Source: Corydoras sp. C115 (lineage: Eukaryota; Chordata; Actinopteri; Siluriformes; Callichthyidae). Taken from it: a stretch of 64,000 nt of DNA. Numbering within the stretch: the stretch's first letter is position 1; every line of letters starts with the position of its first letter. Where the stretch lies: NCBI GenBank assembly GCA_019802505.1, contig JAFMOC010000031.1, positions 3,416,501 through 3,480,500 of the forward strand. Reading direction: 5' to 3'. The notes beneath the pieces are model-generated. The model did no database searches. It saw nothing but the letters and a program-made list of their open reading frames with translations, and was not told the DNA's origin. Of this stretch, positions 18,933 to 31,444 are shown piece after piece. The position numbers and the translations under genes are program-made.

Positions 18933-21900
18933 TCATTTGTTGGAACGTCGTGCAGGTTCAAAAGCTGTGGGAGGAGGAGGAGGCCCTCTGCGATCCAGCT
19001 CCTCTACGTATGCCACAATGAGTTTGTTTCTTTCCTCTGGCACACAGTCCAGCACCAGGAAACGCTTATCATTCTGGAGAACCTTCGTTATGTCGATCAG
19101 ATGTTGCTCAGACTCTTGCATCAACTTGCGAGATCTAATTGAAAGTAAGATATACTGATGTGTAAATTATGAAAATGATAACAAACTAAACAATTCTTTT
19201 TCAATTCTACATACATCAGAGCTGTTGAATATAATGAGTACTGAGGACTATCTTTTAAAGTACATGAATTAAAGCAGAACATTGACAGACTCACTTGTAT
19301 GTGATGAACTTGGTCTCTTTTAGCAGAGTTCTGAAATCAGCTTTGGCTGTAATGTGTTTGTCTTTAATGTAGTCCTCAAATTCTCTCTGCCTTTTCTGCA
19401 AAGAAACAATTAGCCTCATGTAAGATATTTGCCATAACAGTAACTAGTGATACTAAACTTCCACAATAAACATGTTTTTAATTAAAACACTGGGATAATT
19501 TTATCATTTGTCATTTGTTTTTATTTTAATAAAGGTATTTAAAGCAAATAAATACTGACTCTATAAATTAGCTACCTGTGGGATTTTATTTCATGAGAAG
19601 CAGAAGATTCCTGCGCAGTACGTTATATTTTAGAACGGCTTTGATAATCATTCCTACCCGATCGCTACTGGAGAACTTTGTACACCTGGGATCCTCTTTG
19701 ATGGTCTTTTTTACCTCCTTCCATGTTGATGTCAGTGTAACCTGAGGGGGGAATGTCATTATGTTTAATGACAAGGTTATATAAATAAAAAAAAATTAAA
19801 AACACAAAATAGATACTGTGGTCTTACTATAGTGGTCTCATCTAAAAGTTGCCTGAACAGCTCTTTTTTCTTTTTAGTTAGTGCCTCGATGTGCTCATTG
19901 AAAAGCCTCTCCTTCTCTTCCCGCTCCAATAATGAGGAGGACTCCCAACGGTGGTCTTTCCTCAGTGTACGTCGGGTGTCTGACCAGGTGGCATCTGGTG
20001 ACCTCACCTGCCATTAAGAAGCATTGCAAAATCAGCCACTTCACACAGGTTTATTCACATCCATATTTTATGCTTTAAAGTTCAACTGGGTAATTACACG
20101 GAATTTATCAACCGTGGCTTCCTGTGTTACTGATATTTAAATATGAGAATACACGATGACCTAATTCTTAGCAATCTCCAAGTTTCAACATTTATGTACA
20201 ATAAAATATTGTCCCAGGCGGCACGGTGGCTTAGTGGTTAGCACGTTCGCCTCTCAGCGCTAGGGATAACGCGGTTCGAATCCCCATCTGGGTGGGTTTC
20301 CTCCGGTTTCCTCCCACAGTCCAAAAACATGGATTAAGCCAATTGAATTCTCAAAAATTGCCCCATATACAGTGTGTCTGTGTGAGTGAGTGTGTGCCCA
20401 GCGATGGATTGGCGCCCTGTCCTGGGTGTATCTGCCCAGCGCCCGAGACGTTCTCCCCTGGATGGGCATGGGGAACCCCACCGCGACCCTAGTAGAGGAT
20501 AAAGCGGGAGATAATGAATGAATGAAAATATTGTCCCTCTGCACAAATCAGGAACCAGTTACAAATATATGTATTTTTAATATTTTTTAATAACTAAAAC
20601 AACTGTCTGGAACACATACACTCACTGGCAACTTTTTTTAAATACACTTTTTATTGCTGTCTATTTTGTTAAATCATGACAAGAGGCTTAATAATTGGCT
20701 AATACACATTAAATCAGAAAAATAAAACCCTGTGCACCATAACCAACTTAATTCAACTTGTGAAGCATAAAGCATTAGATGTAATGTGACAACCATTTAA
20801 CACAAATCTGTGTGTGTAATCTCTAGTGCCATGAGCCACACTGAACGCAGGCTCATGTCTCACCATATCAGACATCAGAGCTTTGAAGTGTTGTACGGCC
20901 TCCTCTCGTTTGTGCTGCTCTCGTTCACGGTCGATCTCTTTAGTCTGCTCGGAGCGGAAGCGCTGCACTGCCCTCTCTCTCTCCCGCAGACTGGCCTCGA
21001 TGCGTGCCTGTTTCTCCAGCTCCTTTTCCTTCTCAGAGTTTAAGTTCTGAGGGATGAGACACATCAACACTGTATACCGGCCACAGTGTGTAAGGCTGGA
21101 GAATATATAGTTTCTATATTCCCTGCAATGTTAGTCTATGCATGTCACACCGCCCGATGTGTAAAGTCAAGGATGTTTGGTTTTAATTTTTTGACCACCC
21201 CAATTTATAATCCCATCAAAAAAAGATTCAATATAAAGCAGCTTAGAAAATATTTATCCTGTTTTTATGCTCTGGTAGATTAAATGGTTAGAACCTTGGT
21301 GAGCTTTTCAACGTAGCTCTTGAAGAGTTCCTCTCGTGCAGCTGAAGTCTCCACAGCTTTGTACCGAGGATCTGTCTCCATCTTCTCCTTCACCTTACTC
21401 CACTTTTGCTGAACATCCACGTGGTGATCAGACAGCAGCTCAAAGAAATTCTGTCGGACCTGAAACAACATTTTAAACCAAACTGTCACTATCCCGCTGT
21501 CTAAGTCTAAAAATATTATATAAAGAATTTATGATCTTTGATCTTTTTAAAATGTATTATTTTATAAGTTTCGTTTTTTTGCAGGCGCATACATCACCAC
21601 ATGTAAATTCATCTATTTATTATTAGGGAATTTAATCAGATTGATTGGGGGGACGACGACGACGACGACTGTAATGTCTCAAAAGTATTTATGCATGTTT
21701 AATTTATCAGAAAATTTATTTTTATTATTTATAAATAGAATACTAAAGTACTAAACTTACTATATAATCAAATTAAAAAATGATGTAAAACAAATCACTG
21801 TATCTACACAGAATAATGTTTTTATTCAGCTTCCCTACATGATCAGTTGGACATCACTATCAAACGGCCAGTCCGATTCAATGATGTCCATTACTGTGGT

Positions 21901-24900
21901 TTGATCCACTCTGGTGTCCATTAGACTATGCATTAGCCTTTAAATAAGCGGTTTCAGAGATTCTGTAGATTGGCATCCTCTGGTGAACCCCATTCTGTGC
22001 GGCCCTTCCCACCCATCACCCCTCCCTCTAACAGGTGACATTTCCCTGCTATTAATGTTTTATGGCTGACCTTTAGCTGCCAAAAGCAATCAAAACAGTA
22101 ACCCATTACTTAAGCATAACAACCCGAAGCAAGCCTGCAAAAAATACCTTGAGAAATTGTCAACCTCTATTTACATTACTGAGAGCAACAATATATAAAG
22201 ACAAGTTTGAACCATCTGCATCCATCATCAGGCCTTAATGAGCTTTGGGATCATCGTTATCGGAAATGAAGTTTAAGGACTACAAGAGCGTAAACTGGAT
22301 CAAATCTCACCTTTTCACCTCGATTCTTTGAGCTCTCCTTTTCTTTCTTTCTCAATGAGGTCATAAACTCTGCAAAAAGGGCCTCTCGATCCTTCATCTT
22401 CTCAATAGCCTTAAAGCGTGCATCTCTAGCATGCTTGGCTGCAAACTCACTAAACGTTGTTCTGCAAAAACATATACAAATTTTTATGCTTGTGAAACAA
22501 CAATAAATACAGTTAAATGTATTTACTTAGAAAGAAAACTTTTAATCTTTACTCTGTAAACAATTACAAATTAATACTGCAATATTTTACCTGTATTAAA
22601 ATTTTAAGATGGTTATAAATTCCAAATTTAGATACATTTTTTAACATGAAAAGATAAAGTTTAATTCAAACACCATATTAAAATGTAGGGAACAAAGCTG
22701 GAATCCAAGGTATAGAAAAAGAGTTTAAGTGTTCTCAGTGATCACCTAACACCAAGTCTGGCCTCTTCCATCATTCTCCTGAAGTCTTCTTTAGCTTGCA
22801 TTATTTTGTTCTTTTTCTCCTTCCTCTCCTCTTCAGCTCGGGTCTTCAAGTACTGATCAAACACCTGCAGAGAACAATGCATGGTAAAATGTTATTTAGT
22901 ATTTCTTTATTGCTTTTATTGAGACCAAGAAGTATATCTTTTAGACAGAAATGTAAAACATAACACTGCAAATGAGCATCAATTTTAATTAAGATATCAA
23001 TTATTTATTGTAGATAAAGCATAAATGTAACAATCTATTAGCAGAAACCTAATAAATAATATGAACAACAAATAAATGAAAAAAAAAAAAGATTAGTTCC
23101 AGCAAATCAAATACATAAAATGCTGCAGAAATGGGTTCTGATTCTATTTAGTTGTATGAACAGCTAATGATTTATGGTTGTTGAATGAGGTTGTTAATCA
23201 GGATACTGATTTATTTCCCTTTTCTAGTTTTGAGTCTGCATTAGAAGTTGTCTTTGTTTAACATGTAAATAAATGTATTAACATCTTAATCTGGTTATTA
23301 AACTAAAATGTTTTATGCATACATGAGTTTGATATTGTGGTTTTTTTTTTTACCTGCTTTCGTTCTTTGGGGCTTAGTAGGAGATATCGGGGGTCAAACA
23401 CAATCTTATGAAGCTCTTTCTCCCATGTAGAAAATGCAGAAACCTGACAGGAATACAAGAATACATAGAGAAATAAAGAAGAGGAAATGAATGTGGTTTA
23501 ATACCCGTTTACTCTTTAGTTCTGCACATTCTAATGAGCAGAGTGTTCAGCAGGTAAGCTCTTATAAGCCTGTTCCCCCACAGTGCTGAAGTCAGGGTGT
23601 ATTCCTTCCATGTTTCATCTACATCCACATCACCTCTAATGAAGAACACACACAGTGGGGTGGTCATAGGCCTCCCTCAAGCTCTCTACCCACGCTAATC
23701 GGCATGAACAAGCCTGGAGTAATTAGTCGGGGAGGACTGATCAGTCTCCCTGTACAAATTTTACACTGTCAACTGAACCTGCTGTAGAATGCCCAGCCTA
23801 AAGAGGTGAGAAGGGGGTGGCCTTTGATCTGTGGTCCTTTTGACTTCAGAAAAGCTGCCTTTCATCTGTAGAACACACGGGCAAAGGACAAACCGTACTT
23901 GACATGCACCTTAAAGAGCTCTTAAGCACACACTTGACATAATGGTTTACTTTTGATGCCAGAAACTTCTAATCTGTCATCGCTGAAGGTGGTTTTTGAT
24001 GAGCAGACGATACAAAACTGATCAATGTGTTTCTGATATGATGAAAGGTCATAGGAGTAGAGTAATGAGACCCAGAGTTTTATAACGATCTAACCTTTCA
24101 GAGACAAAAAATAAAAAACAGGACTATTTCAAATATTTCATTTAAAAGATAATTCAGCCAGGGAGAGAAAGGACTAAAAAGACAACAGAATAAAATTGAT
24201 TGTTGTTTACTTAGTTTGCTTTTACCCCTCTTTCCAGCAGCATGTCTTTAAATTGGTTCATTCGAGTCTCTTGTGGAACCACAGATCGCTCTCGTGCGGC
24301 CTTCAGCTCTGCCTCCATCGCAGCCTCTTTCTCCAAGTCTGTTTCTTTCTTCTCCTCCAGCCTGTGAGGATGGAAATTAAGAATTAGTATAAAAAATGTA
24401 AAACAGCAAATCAATTACCGTATTTTCCGGACCATAAGGCGTATTATAAGGCGCAGTCTCGATTACGGACTCTATTTCTGTACGGTACTTATTCTGTACG
24501 GCACTGTATTATAAGGCACTTGCTAAAACATACGATCTACATGAAAAGTAAAGGATGCAAAACGCTGATTTATAATTGAAGTTTATTCTACTACTTCACA
24601 AAACGCACATTATTTTTAATCACTCTTCTCCCACAAATCCATCAAAGTCCTCGTCTTCTGTGTCTGAATTAAAAAGCTGCGCAATTTCACTATCGAGCAC
24701 TCCGGGTTCTCCCCTCATCGATGTCCGAGTCCGTCTCATCGCCAGGCGGCTGTTCAGCAACGATGCCGGCTTTCGCGAAAGCTCGGACAATGGTTACAGC
24801 AGAAACCTCAGCCCAGGCATCCACAATCCATTCACAGACGGTGGCGTAACTCGCCCGCCGCCGCCTCCCGAGTTTTAGCAAACGTGTGTTCACCGTCTAT

Positions 24901-27900
24901 CATCCATCGCTCCCACGCCGCCCGCAACTTTACTTTAAACGCCCCGTTTACGCCAATGTCCAGCGGTCGGAGTTCTTTATTTAATCCTCCCGGAATGACG
25001 GCAAGCTCCGAATTAATTTTCTTCACTCTGCTTTTTCAGCAGTGACGGTGATGTGTGGAAAAAAAACCACCCTGTCGCACAACAATACCTTTATAGATTT
25101 TGGAACTCTGTACACGTATAAGGCGCACCGGATTATAAGGCGCACGTCCGATTTCTTGGAAAATTTTTAGGCTTTTAGGTGCGCCTTATAGTCCGGAAAA
25201 TACAGTACCTACTAATTTGCAATCTGTGATACTTGCTGATGAAAGTGTTCCTAAATGACTGCATTCAAAATGTAGTAAAAAATAATGTTAGGGTTTTGCC
25301 TTTTACCTGTACAATACAATAAGTGTATTTCTGAATTGCCGACCAAACTTACATTACTGAGATCCCAAAAAATAAAAGAGCCTCACTTTTTTCTTTTGGC
25401 CTGGCTGGGCTCATCTTCTAATAGGTCCTCTGCAAGGTCAAAATCCTGCTTAATGATGACTGCACACATGCATACCAGGGGGGTAAGACAGAATGTGGGG
25501 GGGGAAAAAATGTAAATAATTCAATTTTTCTTTAAAATTATATATTTTATACAACACAGAGCCAGTTACATTAAGTAAGTGCGCAATAAACTTTCTCTCC
25601 AGATTGTTAAAATAAATTATGAGCCAAAACAGCTTTACCAGCCTTGGGCCCATTATCTTGGCCCTTCTTGTGTGGAGGCTCTTGTAAACTCTTGTCCACA
25701 TCGGAACGCCCCACCAACTCCTCTGGACGTTCCCACATGGAAAGGCGTGTGGTGGGATTATAGAAGAACACGCGATCATCCCCTGTCCAAACTACACACC
25801 TGCAATAAAAACATTTTTAACTCTTAAACTTCTTATATTCACGTAAAAAAAACAAGAATCATACAGAAGAAAAAGTTAACATTCAAAATTTGAACACTGC
25901 TAAAAATTATTTCACCATGTAAGGTTCTATAATGAAGTTTGTTAATAATCTAAAAATTGTGCTTCTTACCACGGGGTGCCTGGGATGGGGTTGGTGGCAA
26001 TGGGTCTGGATTTCTTGGCAAGTTTTTCTTCTTCAGTCAGCTCCTTTGGTTCCTACAATCAAGACAATCACGTCAGATCATTTATGAAAAAGCACAGTCT
26101 AAAATCAAAATTAAGAAAAATTGGCTGCTCTAAATTGTCCCTATATGTGTGTGTCTGTGTGTGAGTGAGTAAGTGTGCCCAGCAATAGACTAGCACCCTG
26201 TCCTGGGTGTATCTGGCCAGCATCCGAAATGTTTTCCGTTGGAAAGACATAGGGAACACTCCCAAAACCCTAGTTAGGATTAAGCAGAAGATAATGGATG
26301 AATGGGTTAGTTAAAAAACAGCAGTGTGGTACCTCCTTATGCTCTTTGGGTGGTTCAATCCTGGGGCCGTCATCATCCACATGCATGATTCTGTCCTCCT
26401 CAATGTCCTCTGGAGACCCCTTGGGTTCATCCAGCTCTTCCACTGTTATAAATAAAGATTAGTTACAACCACAGAACACTTCCAGTACAAGGTATATGGT
26501 CTGCTCATACACAAAGCCTTGTGTGAGAAAGCAGTAACCCCTCAACCCCCCCTTATACTCCTGAACCTTTTTCTTTGAGTTCCTCAGGTTTTGCCCAGGT
26601 GGTCTCTTGTGTGCGTTTATTGTGGTAGTAAGATTTTCCTTCTGGAGTTCTAAACTCCATCCATTCTGACATGGCCAGCGAGGATGAGGCTGCTGCTACG
26701 GACATCTGAGGAGGGACCATGGGTAACAAAGGAGGTGCCATACTGGGAAGCATTCCTAAAACACACAGAGAGATGTACCAATATGGTAGTTTAAAACAGG
26801 CCAATTATTAAACCAATCATTATCTGAACTGTAGCCAAAGACCAGAGTGAACTGAAAATATGTATTTTTCAATGATCTTAATGTGAAATATAATTAATAA
26901 AATAAATATAATATATATAAATATAATTAATAAAAATCTAACAAATGTTTTATATTATTTGTTTTTTAATTCCATATTTACAAAATGAAATGGGTTTCCT
27001 GTACTTTGATTAAACTCTGAAAGTGGTCTACAATTGACTGTTTGGCATAAAAGTCAAAATGTGCAAATATAAAAAATACTGAATACATCAAGACAAAAGT
27101 ACTTTCTGAAAAAGAATACTGTGCAACTGGATATCTGTGTGTAAAATTAAAACAATTTGGAATATGGAATCTTTAGGCTAATTAGCCTCCTTATCAGAGA
27201 GCAGCTCTGAAATTTCAACAAGGTGGAAACTGTTCTGTACCAAACAGAGTGCATCTTTATGTTGAGGGGGTTTATATTCTCTAAAACTTTCCTGTGATTA
27301 ATGTTGGTGACTGGGGTTTTGTACTTCTTTTTACCGTTGCGATTAATGTATCTGTCTAATAATTTGGTTTCACTCAGCAGCATTACAAAAAAGCAAAAAC
27401 AACAGACATATCGTTCCTTATTCAAAAACATTTCCGGATAATAAAAATCTGATCTTTTTTTAAAGCACATCTTTGTGTGCCTTGTCTCCATATACAGTGC
27501 ACTTAGCATGTTCCATTTAATCTGCTGCTTTAAACTAATGTTTTTATCAAGGAAAATAAAATCATAAACGAATATGGGAAACAAAATTCCACAAGTCATG
27601 ATTGACTGAAAAAAAAAATGAACCGAGTATGAACAGAATGAATATTTTTTGTATTTATTTAGCTTTGTTGAGGTTTCCTAATAAGTTATTTAATCTGTTA
27701 GAGGATAAGGGACTGTGCTTCATTTTACTTCAACAGATTTTATTTCTATAATTGTTGTATCATTCATTCGTGATATGCTGCATTCTGTTCATCACTATCT
27801 AATCACAACACAACTGTTTAAAAAGTATAAAGTTTCACTTAAGTGAAATCATACATGTTTTTTTGTTTTGGTGTTTAATCACTGTGTGAACACTAACAGC

Positions 27901-30900
27901 AGAAAACACCATTCATTAGTTCAGCGGTTTATATCAGTTACCATGTCAGGTATGACTTTACTAAGCATTAAATTTAATGTTTATAACAACAAGGCATGCC
28001 ACAATTATGACACACTAATGCCACAAGTAGAAATACTACAGAAAACAGAGAAGCAAAGCAAGAGAGAGAAAGAGAGAAGCACCAATTTATAATTAAAAGA
28101 AACATTAAAGCTGAGGAGATATGATCTGTAAATACCATAGAGCTACTGAGTCACTGAAATCCCTCTAAACCAATTACAAATATTAATTCGATGGCTCAAT
28201 CGTAGCTAAAGGTAAATAAAATACATGAAGCATAGATGCACAACAGTCACCAACATGCGAACTAGCGAGGAGAGGGAATTACCGTTCTTGCTGGGAGAGA
28301 TAGTCTTTACATAAGGACAGCTGACTATCTGCATCATTGCTACACCTAAAAGAATCAAGCAAGCACAGACTGTTGGTAAGAGAGAAACAAAGGAGAACTA
28401 CAGAATACAGGTAACAGGCAGAGAGCCTGCAGTCCACAGATCAAATATCCGCCCATGGCAGACTTGCACTGTAAGCATCTCTAAATGATCGGTGAACCAG
28501 CAATGATGTCTTTGTAGGTTTTGCAAAATTAGAAAAAGGCAACTCACTAAGGATAGAAGACAGGCCCAAAACACCATTCATTAAGATTAGTGCGAGAAAC
28601 AACTTTTATTTTTTTCTTTCTTTCCCTAATTCCCCCAGGAGATCCAAAAAGAACATAGATAAAGCCAAATCAAGGAAAAGAGGCGAGAAAGCATTCAGAG
28701 GACGCTGAGGAAATGTGGCAGCAGTTTTAAAAGCTGGCAGTTCACCTACCAGGTAACGGAATTGACAAGCCAGGCAGAGGCACTCTGAAAGGAGGTACCA
28801 TCACTGAGGGGAATGCTGGGATGGCAGTAGTGGGCTGTGGCACAGTGTGGGGTAATGGCACAGTAAGAGGCTGTGGCCCTGTTGCCACGGTAACGGTTCC
28901 TGCGGGGGGGTTTAAACTGACGATAGGAGTCACGGCCACACTGTGTGGAACTGTTATAGCAGACGACAGCTCTGGTCCATCAGGGCCTGAAGAAAAAGAT
29001 ACAAAAAACAACGTCACCATAAAATCATCATTTGTTTACATAATGTCATTTAAATAGGGCAATAAAAATTAAATTAGTAGTTAAAAGAGAAGTAAAAATA
29101 TAGTCAGAGTGTTTAACCCATTTTTGCTCCATAAAGATCTAGTTTACAGTACATGGATTTAATGCCTCATCTATAAGTACATCTGCATTCATACCAAATT
29201 CAGATACAAGCAGCTCCATCTGTGAAGTGACATTCACCTGATCCTGGTGTGGGCAGAAGAGGTGATACAACCGTGGTGCTTGGGGTGGTGGCAGAACTTA
29301 AGGCTGTGGATGATATCTGGTTGGTGTGTGAGTTATTGGAGACTACTGCTGCTGGTGGGAGGTTGTTTGAGGGACTGGGACCTGTGGTCACTGTTCCTGC
29401 TGACTGGTTCAGCATCATAGAGGTCAGCTCTGCTTGCTGAATCACTTTTACACCATCTGGTTTCGACCAAGCTGACTCTCGTGTACGTGCATTATAGAAA
29501 TAAATCTATACGTTGTGGAAAGATGAGTGATAAAAAAACACATTATGAATACTTCACTCCTACAAACACAATACAAAGACATTTTAAAAGTGATTACCCC
29601 TAACAACACAACAGTGGTACATTTTTTAACAATCCTTTCATTAATGAATGAGCAAGCTTCAGACCTTTCCCTCTGGACTTTTGTTTTCCACCCAGATCTC
29701 TTCAGTGTTTTGGAGAGAAGGAGCAGCAGGTACAGGTGGGATTCCAGGAGGGAATATCATGTTGGGAGGGGGAGGCATAGAACCTACTGGTGGTGGTAAA
29801 AATGGTGGCCTCTAAAAGACAATAATAATAAGAATATTAATAACATTACAATTATTAATTATTAATACAATAACGGCGGCACGGTGGCTTAGCGGTTAGC
29901 ACGTTCGCCTCTCAGCACTAGGGATTCCCGGTTCGAATCCCCATCTGGGTGGAGTTTCCATGTTCTCCCCGTGTCTGCGTGGGTTTCCTCCGGGTTCTCC
30001 GGTTTCCTCCCACAGTCCAAAAACATGGATCAAGTCAATTGAATTCTCAAAAATTGCCCCATATAGAGTGTGTTTGTGTGAGTGAGTGTGTGCCCAGCGA
30101 TGGATTGGCGCCCTGTCCTGGGTTTATCTGCCCAGCGCCCGAGACGTTCTCCCCTGGATGGGCATGGGGAACCCCACCGCGACCCTAATAGAGGATAAAG
30201 CGGGAGATAATGAATGAATGAATGAATGAATAATACAATAACATTAATTGTAGTACCAATCATAAAACAACTGCCACATTCATTAAGTATTAAATTTAAA
30301 TTTATGTATTAAACAGACATGTCATGCATGCTGTCATTATTTTCTCTTTCTTATTTAAAAGCATATTTTTTGCCTGTGTCAAGGGATGATTTATACAGTT
30401 ATATTAATAGCATTCCAGCAACCATAAAACTGCACTAAAAATAAACAACTTTTAAATACATTTAATTAATTGTATCTTTCGGGGGGCACGGTGACTTAGT
30501 GGTTAGCACGTTCGCCTCTCAGCGCTAGGGATTCCCGGTTTGAATCCCCATCTGGGTGGAGTTTCCATGTTCTCCCCGTGTCTGCGTGGGTTTCCTCCGG
30601 GTTCTCCGGTTTCCTCCCACAGTCCAAAAACATGGATCGGGTCAATTGAATTCTCAAAATTGCCTCATATAGAGTGTGTCTGTGTGAGTGAGTGAGTGCC
30701 CAGCGATAGATTGGCGCCCTGTCCTGGGTTTATCTGCCCAGCGCCCGAGATGTTCTCCCCTTGATGGGCATGGGGAACCCCACCACGACCCTAATAGAGG
30801 ATAAAGCGGAAGATAATGAATGAATGAATGAATAATTGTATCTTTCATACTGCACTCCTTCTCATCTACAATGAATGTATAGTCAGTGGTTTGCAGTGAG

Positions 30901-31407
30901 ATCTTAACTGCTGAAGAAATCATCAACCACACCTGTAAATGTGCTGTTCCTACAGGTGGAGGGACACTGGGGTCAAACGGCATCCGTCCAAATGGAGCTC
31001 GGGCTGCGGGAGCAGGACCCCTCATGACTGAGAACGGTGTGGAAGCAGGCGTAGTTAACAATGGTGAATTGGCAGGAGTGCTAAGTAATGGTAGTGTAGC
31101 AGGGGTGCTCAGCAAAGGTGGAGCAGAGGAGGTATTGAGCAATGGTGGGGTAACAGATGTATTATGCAAAGGTGGAGCTGCGGATGTATTCAGCATCGGC
31201 GGTGTAGCGGGCGTGCTCAGCAACGGCTGCCTGCGAGGCAAAGCGACGGAGACTGGAGGGGGAGCAGGGGGAAACCGTGTGGCTGACTGCTGCTCCATTC
31301 TAAAACCAAGAAGAAAATTATTTTCAAGCGAAAACACAAGATTACAAAAATACATACAGTGCCATATTATACAAAAACAGCATTTCTTTAATGGCTTTAT
31401 GGCTGAG

Positions 31408-31444
<37 letters not shown>

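Noticed and set aside
27147..27599. 150-codon minus-strand frame in a tcerg1 intron
   Set aside because: It lies within an intron between well-supported exons, has AT-rich low-complexity composition, and shows no family motif.
28283..28345. Could be a spurious 63-bp exon in tcerg1
   Set aside because: Kept as real: it encodes VAMMQIVSCPYVKT, matching human TCERG1 exactly at this place, with matching phases.
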